Shown here in pieces: positions 43,587 through 53,485 of a stretch of DNA of 64,000 bases. This DNA is from UBA4782 sp034430215 (GTDB lineage Bacteria > Chloroflexota > Anaerolineae > Anaerolineales > Anaerolineaceae). The stretch lies in the NCBI GenBank assembly GCA_034430215.1, contig DAOUFE010000036.1, positions 124,001 through 188,000 on the forward strand. Direction: 5' to 3'. How positions within the stretch are numbered: the stretch's first letter is position 1; each line of letters begins with the position of its first letter. The notes under the pieces are model-generated. The model did no database searches. It was not told where the DNA came from and saw only the letters and a list, made by a program, of their open reading frames with translations. Both the position numbers and the translations under genes were made by a program.

Positions 43587-44575
43587 GCACTAAAAAAGGA
43601 CGAGTCTTTTCAGGAGCCAGACCAACTGGCAGGCAGCATCTTGGCAATTATCTGGGAGCGATCAAGAATTATGTAGCTCTCCAGAAAGATTTTGACTGCG
43701 TGTACTGCATCGTGGATATTCATGCGTTGACAACGATGGAATATACCCAGGAACTGCGTCAGAACACTTATGAAATGGCGCTCGACTGGCTGGCTGCAGG
43801 ACTGAATCCGGAGGATTCGATTATTTTCATTCAGAGCCATGTGCCTGAAGTAACCGAATTGCATACCTATCTTTCCATGGTAACCCCTATTGGAAAACTG
43901 ACTGACCTTCCTACCTTCAAAGAAAAGGTTCGCCAGCATCCTGACAATGTTAACTATGGATTGCTTGGGTACCCCATCTTGATGGCTGCCGATATTTTGC
44001 TTTATCGTGCTACAGTTGTACCGGTTGGCGTCGATCAGGCACCTCATCTTGAATTCGCCCGTGAACTGGTACGCTCATTCAACTACCGGTATGGTACAGA
44101 TGTTTTAATCGAACCCCAGATGAAGTCCACCCGGGTGCCCAAAGTTTTAGGCACTGATGGTCAGCAAAAGATGAGCAAGAGTCTGAACAACCATATCGAA
44201 CTTGCATCCACCGCTGAAGAAACCAGAAAGCGTGTTATGACTATGGTCACCGATCCAGCCCGTCAACGTCGCAGCGACCCAGGAAATCCGGACGTTTGCA
44301 ATGTCTTTTCATTCCACAAGATTTTCTCCAGCAAAGAAGAGATCGAAATGGTGAACCGGGAATGCCGCGTTGCTGGAATCGGTTGTGTGGATTGCAAGAA
44401 AATCCTTGCACAGAATATTAACAAACATTTCGAGCCCTTCAGGGAAAAACGGATGGAATTGGATAAAAACCCTGATCAGGTGTGGGATATCTTGCATGAC
44501 GGTGATAAACGTGCAAAAGTGTTGGCTGAAGAAACCATGACCCTGGTACGGAAAGCCATTGGATTACCCGAATAA
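43583..44575 (+). CDS. trpS: Tryptophanyl-tRNA synthetase
   Basis: This 330-aa class I aminoacyl-tRNA synthetase joins Trp to tRNA-Trp. The HIGH-like motif is in GARPTGRQHLGNYLGAI (about 9-25). The KMSKS motif is in DGQQKMSKSLNNHI (about 190-203). GVDQAPHLEFARE (about 150-162) is the usual helix between them. The length is normal. The Sec-containing SelW gene overlaps it by four bases upstream, so both are cotranscribed. A palindrome of the GACTTCCGAA type lies after its stop. Confidence 0.95.
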   Translation: MSTKKGRVFSGARPTGRQHLGNYLGAIKNYVALQKDFDCVYCIVDIHALTTMEYTQELRQNTYEMALDWLAAGLNPEDSIIFIQSHVPEVTELHTYLSMVTPIGKLTDLPTFKEKVRQHPDNVNYGLLGYPILMAADILLYRATVVPVGVDQAPHLEFARELVRSFNYRYGTDVLIEPQMKSTRVPKVLGTDGQQKMSKSLNNHIELASTAEETRKRVMTMVTDPARQRRSDPGNPDVCNVFSFHKIFSSKEEIEMVNRECRVAGIGCVDCKKILAQNINKHFEPFREKRMELDKNPDQVWDILHDGDKRAKVLAEETMTLVRKAIGLPE

Positions 44576-44625
44576 TTCGTGAAACAAATCTCGCTCTTTG
44601 GAGTGAAGTAATCACATGTGAACCA

Positions 44626-44656
44626 GACTTCCGAAATTTTGAAAATTTCGGAAGTC
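44626..44656. repeat. Palindromic repeat, GACTTCCGAA type, copy 2
   Basis: GACTTCCGAAATTTT and AAAATTTCGGAAGTC with a single central base form a 15-base-arm palindrome. It is nearly identical to copy 1 at 33734 and differs from copy 3 in the RAYT 2 gene mainly in the inner three bases. Confidence 0.8.
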
Positions 44657-44699
44657 AAAACATTTTGTATTTTGCACAACATGACCCCTCCTGTTTACA

Positions 44700-44733
44700 C
44701 CCTCCCCATTCTCAAGTGCAAAAATGGGGAGGG
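44700..44733. repeat. CCCTCCCCATT hairpin
   Basis: CCCTCCCCATT and AATGGGGAGGG form 11 perfect pairs around a 12-base loop. It is not followed by a T-run on either strand, so it is not a clear terminator. Confidence 0.6.
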
Positions 44734-44746
44734 AAAGTGATAACTC

Positions 44747-44814
44747 GTAGGGTGTGTTGGCAACGCATTATGCTTATCTATAAAATAATACTGTAAATGC
44801 GTTGCCAACGCACC
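44747..44814. mobile_element. MITE-like element 2 (68 bp)
   Basis: The ends GTAGGGTGTGTTGGCAACGC and, reversed, GGTGCGTTGGCAACGCAT are inverted repeats of the same kind as at 33851. The internal segment (CTTATCTATAAAATAATACT) also aligns with element 1. Confidence 0.6.
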
Positions 44815-45115
44815 ATTCAGACAAGTAGGGTGCGTTCGTAACGCACCACAAGTTGTCATGTTGAGCGAAACGACTTGTACCAACGCAGTGCAGGTGAACA
44901 TCTCGCTGTGAAATATAAAAAATCCAAGGCGAGACCCTTCGGTCGTTTCTCCATCGGGGTGACAAGTAAAGCATGCTGAACCCCTACGAAAACGAAGTCA
45001 TGTTTAGCAAAGCAATCTTACATATAAAGACTGCTTCGCTTTGCTCTCAGTGACAACTTACTGCCTTGCGAGACTTGTGACTTTTTACAAGTCGAAGCAA
45101 TCTCATACATGAATT

Positions 45116-45330
45116 GGTGCGTTTGGAACGCACCCTACAAAAACTTTGTGCGGTGCAGGTTGCTTCGCCTAACATGATGACCTCATGCATGAATTGGTGC
45201 GTTGTGAACGCACCCTACAAAAACTTCAGGCGGTTTAGGTTGCATTGCTCAACATGATGACCGATGGTGCGTTGTGAACGCACCCTATAAAAACTTCATG
45301 TGGTGCAGGTCGCTTTCCTTAAATGACATC
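45116..45330. repeat. 70-bp repeat array, second locus (three units)
   Basis: GTGCGTT cores begin at about 45117, 45197 and 45267. The steps are 80 and 70 bp. The spacer is the same as in the main array (CCTACAAAAACTT...GGTGCAGGTTGC). Confidence 0.8.
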
Positions 45331-45444
45331 GCTTTTTATAGGGTTTTAGCGCAGGGAGAATACAAATGCGTGATTACTCAAGAAGGCATCCCCTACGCTA
45401 AACTCGAAGAAGAATTCTTTGTGCCCTTTGTAGAAAATACTTAA
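45318..45444 (+). pseudogene. Possible 3' gene remnant
   Basis: An open frame without a start reads NDIAFYRVLAQGEYKCVITQ and ends at a TAA after EEEFFVPFVENT. Its composition is protein-like, whereas the sequence before it is repeat. It may be the last 42 codons of a gene cut by the repeats. No family was recognised; chance is possible. Confidence 0.3.
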
Positions 45445-45450
45445 AAGAAA

Positions 45451-45477
45451 AGAGCACAAGAAGTATTCTTGTGCTCT
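45451..45477 (-). terminator. Terminator of the S9 peptidase gene
   Basis: AGAGCACAAGAA, loop GTA, TTCTTGTGCTCT: 12 perfect pairs. On the minus strand it is followed by TTTCTTTTAAG. Confidence 0.8.
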
Positions 45478-45501
45478 CTTATCATCTTGCAATAAAAATT
45501 C

Positions 45502-47499
45502 TTACGGTTTCAGGTACTTGTCAAACCATCGTAAAATATGGTTCAGCCTGGCGATCCTGCGATCGGTGCGACCATTGCGTGATAACCCGTGGAACTCATC
45601 TGGGAAACGCACCATTTCTGTTTCTACACCAATACGTTTGAGCGCCACATACGCCTGTTCACCCTGCTCGATCGGGCAGCGCATATCGTTCTCATTATGA
45701 ATGATCAATGTTGGTGTGCGTGTATTGCCAATGTACTTCATCGGCGACATTGACCAATATTTTTCGAGATTGTCGAAAGGTGCTCCGGTATTCAATTCCT
45801 GCTCAAAAGAATAATTCACGTCAGAAGAACCCCATTCACTGATGAAATTACTCACACAGCGTTGTGCTACAGCTGCTTTAAATCGATGAGTGTGCCCAAC
45901 GATCCAGAGGGTCATGTAACCGCCATAACTGCCACCTTCAACACCCATCCGGTCTTTATCGATATACGGTAGCTTTTCTACATAATCCGTCCATGCCATC
46001 AGATCAGCGTAATCCACTCCACCCCAATTGGCGTAATTTGCTTTGGTATGGGCAAAACCATAACCACGTCCACCACGTGGATTTGTAAAGAAAACTACAT
46101 ACCCTTGCGCTGCTAAGAAATTAAACTCATGCATGAAATAGAAACCATACTGCAGCAGAGGACCACCATGGATGCAGAGAATTGATGGATATTTCTTTTT
46201 GGGGTCAAAATCAGGTGGCGTCATTATCCAACCTTGCAGATCGTTTTTATCCGCACCTTTGTACCAGACTTCTTCAACCTTCCCCAGGGTCACTTTACTA
46301 AAGATATCCTTATTAACCTGTGTTAAGGTCTTCCGCTTTCCTGTTGCCAGGTCCTGTACGATCAACTGGGCAGGATCGCTCAACGTTCCATAATTATATG
46401 CCAGGGTTTTCTGCTGTTTATCCACCGTCCAGCTATTGACAACTCCACCCTCACCAACCACTGTCTGAAGGTCATTTCCTTCAATATCGACACTTTGTAA
46501 AATGCTGCTGCCATGATAACTGACTGGGAAGATGATCCGTCTGCTATCGGTTGACCATATTGGACCCATCGGATCCGGGTTGTTAATGTCGTTAATTGTC
46601 CAATTGGAGACATGTACATCGTATTTATCGGTCAGGTTTTTCGGTTTAGCACTGCCATCCGTCGGCACTATGAATAGACTATCATTTAAATAATCTTCCT
46701 TTTCGCATTCAGCGCCAATATACGCTACCCATTTTCCATCTGGAGAAAACCTGGGATAGCTTTTATTGCCAGGAGCCGTTGGAATTTCGTGAATTTCTCC
46801 ACCATTTACAGAAACGGTATAGACACCAACCTTATATGGATTTCCATCTGGATCATCGGTACGGATAGACAGGAAAACAATACTCTTTCCATCAGGTGAC
46901 CAGGCTGGCTGTTGTTCGTCGTAAACTTTATGATCCGTAAGTTGAGTGCCTTTGCCAGTTTTCACATCGAATTTCCACAAATGCCATCTTTCATGCGGAA
47001 GATATCCCTCACCATCCAATTTGTAAAAAAGGCGGTCATAATGGCGATAAACCACACCTAATTTCTTCTTTTCTTCATCCTTTTCGCGTTCCAGGTCTTC
47101 TTTATCGATCTTTCGCACCATGCAGAGAAGGTATTTTCCATCCGGAGACCAGATCGGAGCAGCAATTTCAGCAGGTACATCCTGCAACGGCTTTGCTTCA
47201 CCACCGGTTAACGATATGACAAATAATTGAGGGGGACGATTAGCATTGCGACGATTGGAAAGAAAAGCAATAGATTTTCCATCTGGAGACCAGGCTGGTG
47301 CAACGTCAACCTGATCACCCCAGGTAAACTGTACCGGATTTCCCTCAACGGTATCCACCAACCATAAGTTGGAGTACTTTTTTTCTGATTTTTTATCTAC
47401 CCTGTGTTGTGCATAGATGACTTTCTTTCCATCGGGTGAGATGCGTACACCACTCAGAAATTGGATCTGATATAAATCTTGTGCAGTAATAGTTTTCAT
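45502..47499 (-). CDS. S9 family prolyl oligopeptidase/acylaminoacyl peptidase
   Basis: This 665-aa protein has a TolB-like beta-propeller (about 1-380, repeats SPDGKKVIY, SPDGKSIAF, SPDGKYLLC, SPDGKSIVF) and an alpha/beta hydrolase domain. The catalytic Ser is in GGSYGGYMTLW (about 511-521), the Asp in HNENDMRCP (about 604-612) and the His in DEFHGLSRNG (about 641-650). This is the S9C layout: an enzyme that trims short peptides or acylated amino termini. No signal peptide is seen, so it should act in the cytoplasm. The ATG at 47499 follows a weak site. Confidence 0.93.
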   Translation of the reverse strand: MKTITAQDLYQIQFLSGVRISPDGKKVIYAQHRVDKKSEKKYSNLWLVDTVEGNPVQFTWGDQVDVAPAWSPDGKSIAFLSNRRNANRPPQLFVISLTGGEAKPLQDVPAEIAAPIWSPDGKYLLCMVRKIDKEDLEREKDEEKKKLGVVYRHYDRLFYKLDGEGYLPHERWHLWKFDVKTGKGTQLTDHKVYDEQQPAWSPDGKSIVFLSIRTDDPDGNPYKVGVYTVSVNGGEIHEIPTAPGNKSYPRFSPDGKWVAYIGAECEKEDYLNDSLFIVPTDGSAKPKNLTDKYDVHVSNWTINDINNPDPMGPIWSTDSRRIIFPVSYHGSSILQSVDIEGNDLQTVVGEGGVVNSWTVDKQQKTLAYNYGTLSDPAQLIVQDLATGKRKTLTQVNKDIFSKVTLGKVEEVWYKGADKNDLQGWIMTPPDFDPKKKYPSILCIHGGPLLQYGFYFMHEFNFLAAQGYVVFFTNPRGGRGYGFAHTKANYANWGGVDYADLMAWTDYVEKLPYIDKDRMGVEGGSYGGYMTLWIVGHTHRFKAAVAQRCVSNFISEWGSSDVNYSFEQELNTGAPFDNLEKYWSMSPMKYIGNTRTPTLIIHNENDMRCPIEQGEQAYVALKRIGVETEMVRFPDEFHGLSRNGRTDRRIARLNHILRWFDKYLKP

Positions 47500-47636
47500 G
47501 AATTCCTCGGGATGATTTTGATAAGTTTAAATATAGCACAATCTTTATTTTACCGGCAGGGAGAAGAGAAAATGATTATAATAACTAAAACGAATCTCGG
47601 GTCGATCCCGTCGATCAAATAAATATTGAGGGTACT

Positions 47637-49034
47637 ATGAGTGATTATGATGTGATTGTTATTGGTGCTGGTCCTGGTGGGTATGTAAGCGCCATCCGCG
47701 CTTCGCAACTGGGACTCAAAGTTGCCATCATTGATAAGCAATGGCTGGGTGGTGTATGCTTGAATGTCGGCTGTATCCCCTCCAAATCTTTATTGAAGAA
47801 TGCCGAACTGGCACACACTTTACGTGATCGTGCGGATGAATTTGGCATCTCCTTTACGGATCTAAAACTGGATTATGGTAAAGCGGTTGCCCGTAGTCGC
47901 CAGGTCTCCGACCGGCTTACTAAAGGTGTAGGCTTCCTGATGAAGAAAAATAAGGTGGATGTCTACATGGGTACTGCCAAACTGCTCGCCAAAGATAGGG
48001 TACAGGTCACTGATGCTGAGGGGAAAGTCCAGGAACTCACAGCGAAGAATGTTATTATTGCCACCGGTTCTTACTCCATTTCCCTGCCTGGCATCACAGT
48101 GGATGGCAAGCGTGTACTCAGCTACAAAGAAGCCATCCTGCAGACAACGTTGCCCGAATCTGCCATTATTATTGGCGGAGGAGCTATTGGAGTCGAATTC
48201 TCCACAGTATGGAGTTCCTTTGGTGCCAAAGTAACACTGGTTGAAATGCTACCAAACATCCTTCCTCTGGAAGATGAAGAGGTCAGCAAAGAACTGGCGA
48301 AGCAATACAAACGTCGCGGTATCACCGTAATGACTGGCACCAGAGTACAATCCGTTCAGGCGACTGATAAGGGTGTCGTGGTAAAAGTATCTACCGAAGC
48401 TGGCGAACAAACCCTCGAGGCTGAACAGGCTTTAATGGCGATCGGATTCAAACCCAATACTGCCAACCTTGGGCTTGATACCGTGGGTGTCAGACTCACT
48501 GAGCGTGGGTTTATTGATGTGGATGATCGAATGGCAACCAATGTTCCTGGTATCTGGGGAATTGGTGATGTGACAGGCAAACTGCTGCTTGCCCATGTGG
48601 CATCCAACCAGGGTATCATTTGCGCCGAGAACATTGCTGGTGTGGATACTGTCACTCTGGACTACCGCATGATGCCGCGTACCACCTTTAGCAATCCACA
48701 GGTTGCATCCTTCGGATTGACCGAAGCTCAAGCAAAAGCTGCCGGGCATGAGATTAAAGTTGGTCGTTTCAACTTCATGGCTAATGGCAAAGCATTGGGT
48801 TTAGGAGAAGGTGTTGGTTTTGCCAAGATCATTACCGATGCCAAATATGGTGAAATCCTGGGTGCCCATATAATTGGTCCAGAAGCATCCGAACTACTGC
48901 CTGAATTAACCCTGGCTCAGCGTATGGAATTGACTGCGGAAGAGATTTCGCGCAACGTGCATTCGCACCCCACACTGAGCGAAGTCATACTCGAAGCTGC
49001 TCATGATGTCGAAGGGCATCTCATCCACGCGTAG
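47637..49034 (+). CDS. lpdA: Dihydrolipoyl dehydrogenase
   Basis: This 465-aa flavoprotein reoxidises dihydrolipoamide with NAD+. Motifs: the FAD-binding VIVIGAGPGGYVSAIRA (about 5-21), the redox-active disulfide GGVCLNVGCIPSKSLL (about 38-53), the NAD fold IIIGGGAIGVEFSTVWSS (about 177-194), the second FAD loop GIWGIGDVTG (about 305-314) and the C-terminal active site HSHPTLSEVILEAAHD (about 441-456). It is the E3 subunit of 2-oxoacid dehydrogenase complexes or the glycine cleavage system, whose other genes are not in this window. Confidence 0.95.
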   Translation: MSDYDVIVIGAGPGGYVSAIRASQLGLKVAIIDKQWLGGVCLNVGCIPSKSLLKNAELAHTLRDRADEFGISFTDLKLDYGKAVARSRQVSDRLTKGVGFLMKKNKVDVYMGTAKLLAKDRVQVTDAEGKVQELTAKNVIIATGSYSISLPGITVDGKRVLSYKEAILQTTLPESAIIIGGGAIGVEFSTVWSSFGAKVTLVEMLPNILPLEDEEVSKELAKQYKRRGITVMTGTRVQSVQATDKGVVVKVSTEAGEQTLEAEQALMAIGFKPNTANLGLDTVGVRLTERGFIDVDDRMATNVPGIWGIGDVTGKLLLAHVASNQGIICAENIAGVDTVTLDYRMMPRTTFSNPQVASFGLTEAQAKAAGHEIKVGRFNFMANGKALGLGEGVGFAKIITDAKYGEILGAHIIGPEASELLPELTLAQRMELTAEEISRNVHSHPTLSEVILEAAHDVEGHLIHA

Positions 49035-49060
49035 TGCTATATTTAATTCTGGAAAGATAC

Positions 49061-49095
49061 AAACATCCTTTATTCATGAAGGATGTTTGTTTTTT
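49061..49095 (+). terminator. lpdA terminator
   Basis: AAACATCCTT, eight-base loop, AAGGATGTTT, then GTTTTTTT. Ten perfect pairs and a T-run, 27 bp past the lpdA stop. Confidence 0.92.
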
Positions 49096-49147
49096 TAACA
49101 TAAAATCAGATTCTGGCTGCTTCTTTCAAAAGATAGCTATGGATCTA

Positions 49148-52100
49148 TTATTTTTCATTATTAATATTGACAAGATCAACTAATATTTTGCCCAATTCCT
49201 TTTGTACCTGGATGGCTTCTTCCCATTTGCCACATCTGCGGTAGATCTCAAATAAACCTGCAAAAGTTTCGCTCAATCCCATCAGATCATTCAATTTATG
49301 ACGAATAGTCAAAGCCTGTTGAAAATATTTTATTGCTTCATCCCATTCTGCCCGTTTCAAATGCAGATTACCAATATCATGGTACGTATATGCTTTCCCA
49401 GGTTCATCACCTATTGCCTCTTTTATCTGGAGACTCTTTTGAAAGGTATTCATTGCTGGCTGCCATTCGCCCTGATCGGTATAAAAACGACCAAGATTGT
49501 TTAATGCCAACGCCTCACCCGCACGATCACCTATCTCACGAAAAAGGTTAAGCGCACCCTCAAGATACTGCCTGGCTTCGTCCCAAAGCCCTTGCTGCGT
49601 GCTAATATTGCCCAGGTTGGAGTATGCAATTGCCATTCCGCGTTTATCCCCTAGCTTTTTTCGGATTGATAAGTTTTCCAGGTAATTCTTGCGAGCTTCT
49701 GCCAGTTGTCCTTGCGATTCATAGATATTTCCAATATTATTCATCGTTATTCCCTCACTTTTCGGTGCGCCTAATTCACGTGCCAGGGTAAGGCTGTCTT
49801 GGTAATATTTCAACGCCTTGTTCCTTTTCCCATGTGCCAAACAGATATTGCCAATATTGTTCAGCGAGTTCATTTTGCCCGGTCTATCACCCAATATTTC
49901 TTGAATATCCAGGCTGGAAATATACTGTTGCAACGCCTTATCCCATTTTCCCTGTGCGGCAAACACATTAGCCATATTCAATAAAGCATTTGCCTCGCCC
50001 TCCAAATTTCGAAATTCGCGGCTGATCTGCAATCCAGTATCAAAGCATTGTAAAGACTCTTCCCATTTCCCCATTTCCAGATAGATGTTACCCATGTTGT
50101 TGTATAGAGAGCTTTGACCCTTCCTATCCCCAAATTCACACTTGAGGTCAAGACTGGATTGATAACAAGTAAGCGCTTGATCCAGTTTTCCTTGATTGGC
50201 ATAGATGATCGCCATATCCTGATAGGCTCCCCCCATTCCCCGTCTATCCCCCAACTCCTGTTTGATCTTCATCTCAATGCTATATTCTTTAAGCGCTTCC
50301 TCCCATTTTCCTTGATGCTCATATATATGACCAATGTTCCCATGAGCCAGAGCAATCGCCTTTCGTTCCCCAACTTCCTGTTTCATGGATAAACATTTTT
50401 GATAATTTGCTAAAGCGATATCCCAATCTCCCTGTGCTTCAAGGATCATCCCTAAAGAGAGATAAGAATCAGCCTCTAGCTGGCGATACCCCCACTTTTG
50501 AGAGATTTCCCAGCTTGCATAAAAAGTATCCTTCGCTTCTTCCCATTTCCCAAGTTTATAAAGGACAGATCCTAGACCATCCAAGGCAATCGCTTCGTTT
50601 CTGTGATCTCCGAGTTTACAGGCGATGTCCAGGCTGGTCTGATAACAGTTTCTACACTCATCCCACCTGCCTTTTGAGTAATAGATAGAAGCTATGTTGA
50701 TCAGAATGCTTCCTTCAAGATCGCGATCATTCATGGCACGAGCTATCTGCAAACTGGCTTCTAGATTGGCATAAGCTTTTTCCCATGACCCTTGAACAGA
50801 ATAAATGATCCCAATACTGTTCAACGAAATAGCTTCTCCATGCCGGTTTCTCAATTGCCGGTCGATGGAAAGGCTTTCTTCGCATTTTGTCAAAGCTTCA
50901 GCCCATCTTCCCTGTATACGATAAATACTTGCAATATTGATCAGGGTGATGGATTTGCCATAAATGTCATTGAATTCTTGAAACGTTTTGAATGCAGCTT
51001 CATATTTTCCCAAAGCTTGATCGTAATGCCCCTGTGCTTCGTACGCCAGCCCGATATTAACATTTAAATATGCAATGAATTTGCTCTCCTTTAACTTGAG
51101 CCTGATTTCCAAACTCTTTTCATAATATTTAATCGCGCTAGCCAGGTCACCTTTACTGTAATAGCATAACCCAATTCCAGAATAAGCAATCGCTTCACCA
51201 GCTAAGAAACCCATTCCTGTATAGATGGACAAAGCTGACTCTTCCAGTTTTATCGCTTCATCCCAATTCCCTCTTAACCTTTGAAGGGCACTTAACGCAT
51301 TAAGGCAACTTGCCTGACCATATAGAATGTTGAGTTCTTGCATGATCTGTAAAGCAGATGTTGTTAACTCCTCAGCCTGAGTCCAGTATCCTGCTTCGAT
51401 GGAAATGCCAGCCATCTGTTGAAGGAGGATGGCTTCATCTTGACGTTGATTGCATTCACGACATTTTTCAAGTGCAATCTGAAAAATGGATAATGCTTCT
51501 TCCCACTTCCCCTGATTTTCGAGAAGTTGGCCTTTTCTAATCAGGACAAAGGTTCTTGCATATTCTCCCTGGTCTTTTTCAGCAATCTGCGAGCTCATTT
51601 CAAGGTATTTTTCAGCTTCAGACCATTTCCCTTGTCTTCGAAATAGATTGCTGATATGCACCAGAGTATTGATTTCATCAATTTGAATTCCAATCTGCTT
51701 CTGTACCGTCAAACTTTTTTGATATTTTTCCAGTGCAATATCCCACTTTTCCTGGCTGCTATACAGACTGCCCAGACAATTTAGAGTATAGACTATTTGA
51801 GGAAGCGCATTCATCTCCCGGGCAATTTGATATGCAACCTGAAAATGAGTTTCTGCCTGTTCCCAATCTGCATTTATTTTATTGAACTCTGCCAGACCGA
51901 CTAACGCACTATACTGTCCCTGTTGGTCAGAGATTTTTCTGGCAAGTTCAAGATTCGATTGAAAAGTATTAGCCGCATCTTTCCATTTTCCCAATGAGGC
52001 GTAAATCCAACCAATTTTATTTTTCACCGCCATTTCATCAACCGGGCTGTCTATTTGATGAAAAATGTGTAATGCAGCACTATATTTAGTCAGTGCTTGT

Positions 52101-53485
52101 TCCAGGTTTCCCTTTCTTTCAAGCGTGGTTCCAATGAATTCAAGGATTTTTGCTTTTCCATAGGGATAATCCAATTCATCTTCGATCTCTAATGCCTGCT
52201 CAAAATAGTTGATTGCGTCATCCCATTTTCGCTGTTGTGAATAGACAATACCAAGGTTACCTATTGATTGCGCTTCTTCATATTTTCCTGCTGCTATTCT
52301 AGCTATTTGGAGACATTCTTGAAAACATGAAACTGACTCGTCCCAGCGTTTCTGCAAAAAATAAAGTAAGCCAATAGAAGATAAGACTTCGTGCTCAAGA
52401 AGCCGGTCACCAGCTTCTTGAGATTTTTTCAACGCGATCTGGTAATGGGCTGCTGCATCATTCCACTGATATTGCAGCTTATGGCAGGTTCCCATTGCTA
52501 TTTCGACAGAGATTTCCAGTGAAATATTTTTTATTTCTCGAGAAATTTTTAGAGCTTTTTCAAGTGTAGTGAATGCATCTTGCCATTGATGAATGTTTTG
52601 TTGGATTGTGGCAACAATGACAAGTGCTTGAACTTCTTCTTCCTTTTTCCCCAATTTACGGATGTTCTGCAGCGCTGACTTATATTGCACGATTGCTTCT
52701 GCATTATTCCCCTGGGATAAGAAAAGATAACCAAGCTCACTGTTAGCCTGACTTTCGTTTTCCAGGTCACCTGCAAGATGAAATTCTGAAATGCTTTCTA
52801 CATAGAGTTGTTTGGCTATACCCCATTTTCCCAGAAGAAAATAAAGATTGGCAAGATTAAACTTGCTGGTGGCTCCACCCTTATGATCTCTGAGTTTGGT
52901 TTGAATTTCAAGGCTTTTTCTATGATAGGCAACCGCATCCAACAACTTTCCCGCTTTTCCGTACACAACGCCAAGGTTATTTAATATCTGAGCCTCAAAA
53001 GGTTGGTCCAAGGTTTTGCGAGTCGCGATTAACGCAGTTTGCAATTGTTCGATCGCTTCTGGAAGTTTGTCAGAAAGAAAATAAATAAAAGCAATATCAT
53101 TCGCCAGGAGAGCTTGAAGGTGCAATTCCAAAGGCTCATTGTTGAGCTCATCCCAAATCTTTAGAGCATCATCCCAATTTCTGACGGTATAAAAGATCCT
53201 CCCCTTTAAATATTTCACCCACTGTTTCTGTTCAGAGGTAAGCGCTTCGTACTCAGATGGGGACAGATCCAATAAATTACGATTTTCAGCTAGATCTTTC
53301 CCACTCATAAATATACTGGATGCTCTTCGTAACCTTTCTAGAGGTTTAAGATTTTCTACCGGTTCAAAAGAATCATTACCCAATAGATCTGAAGAAGATT
53401 CTTTTTTTGGAACACTTTTCCCACTTAAGTTTGCTGTGACAGATTCAACAAGCCGGTCTAGAAAAGAGCTTTGAGGTTTCTTCAT
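49148..53485 (-). CDS. Giant TPR-repeat protein (1445 aa)
   Basis: This 1445-aa protein is almost entirely tetratricopeptide repeats. After a basic, Ser-rich N-terminal region of about 80 residues, about 33 consecutive 40-residue repeats follow. They share the pattern 'N(I/L)GxxYxxQGKWDEAxxxYxxSLxIxxELGDRxGEA', with a conserved Trp in GKW that is a stronger fit than the standard TPR. The C-terminal residues end KELGKILVDLVN. There is no signal peptide or membrane helix. Such rods of TPR scaffold large complexes or recognise peptides; relatives include NB-ARC-type and kinesin-light-chain-like repeats. The number of repeats may vary between strains because neighbours are very similar. No adjacent partner gene gives the target. 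Confidence 0.9.
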   Translation of the reverse strand: MKKPQSSFLDRLVESVTANLSGKSVPKKESSSDLLGNDSFEPVENLKPLERLRRASSIFMSGKDLAENRNLLDLSPSEYEALTSEQKQWVKYLKGRIFYTVRNWDDALKIWDELNNEPLELHLQALLANDIAFIYFLSDKLPEAIEQLQTALIATRKTLDQPFEAQILNNLGVVYGKAGKLLDAVAYHRKSLEIQTKLRDHKGGATSKFNLANLYFLLGKWGIAKQLYVESISEFHLAGDLENESQANSELGYLFLSQGNNAEAIVQYKSALQNIRKLGKKEEEVQALVIVATIQQNIHQWQDAFTTLEKALKISREIKNISLEISVEIAMGTCHKLQYQWNDAAAHYQIALKKSQEAGDRLLEHEVLSSIGLLYFLQKRWDESVSCFQECLQIARIAAGKYEEAQSIGNLGIVYSQQRKWDDAINYFEQALEIEDELDYPYGKAKILEFIGTTLERKGNLEQALTKYSAALHIFHQIDSPVDEMAVKNKIGWIYASLGKWKDAANTFQSNLELARKISDQQGQYSALVGLAEFNKINADWEQAETHFQVAYQIAREMNALPQIVYTLNCLGSLYSSQEKWDIALEKYQKSLTVQKQIGIQIDEINTLVHISNLFRRQGKWSEAEKYLEMSSQIAEKDQGEYARTFVLIRKGQLLENQGKWEEALSIFQIALEKCRECNQRQDEAILLQQMAGISIEAGYWTQAEELTTSALQIMQELNILYGQASCLNALSALQRLRGNWDEAIKLEESALSIYTGMGFLAGEAIAYSGIGLCYYSKGDLASAIKYYEKSLEIRLKLKESKFIAYLNVNIGLAYEAQGHYDQALGKYEAAFKTFQEFNDIYGKSITLINIASIYRIQGRWAEALTKCEESLSIDRQLRNRHGEAISLNSIGIIYSVQGSWEKAYANLEASLQIARAMNDRDLEGSILINIASIYYSKGRWDECRNCYQTSLDIACKLGDHRNEAIALDGLGSVLYKLGKWEEAKDTFYASWEISQKWGYRQLEADSYLSLGMILEAQGDWDIALANYQKCLSMKQEVGERKAIALAHGNIGHIYEHQGKWEEALKEYSIEMKIKQELGDRRGMGGAYQDMAIIYANQGKLDQALTCYQSSLDLKCEFGDRKGQSSLYNNMGNIYLEMGKWEESLQCFDTGLQISREFRNLEGEANALLNMANVFAAQGKWDKALQQYISSLDIQEILGDRPGKMNSLNNIGNICLAHGKRNKALKYYQDSLTLARELGAPKSEGITMNNIGNIYESQGQLAEARKNYLENLSIRKKLGDKRGMAIAYSNLGNISTQQGLWDEARQYLEGALNLFREIGDRAGEALALNNLGRFYTDQGEWQPAMNTFQKSLQIKEAIGDEPGKAYTYHDIGNLHLKRAEWDEAIKYFQQALTIRHKLNDLMGLSETFAGLFEIYRRCGKWEEAIQVQKELGKILVDLVNINNEK

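Larger units (their letters stand above)
44576..45501. other. Second repeat island between trpS and the S9 peptidase
   Basis: These 926 bp contain several repeats. They are a GACTTCCGAA palindrome (44626-44656), a hairpin (44700-44733), a MITE-like element, a REP palindrome near 44828, a long stretch with TGTTGAGCGAAACGA- and CTTCGCTTTGCTC-type segments, and three more 70-bp units (45117-45330). A possible gene remnant and a terminator close the island. Confidence 0.65.

Noticed and set aside
49297..52776. Many frames on the opposite strand and in other phases of the TPR gene
   Set aside because: They are shadows of the repeat coding sequence and show no own start signals.
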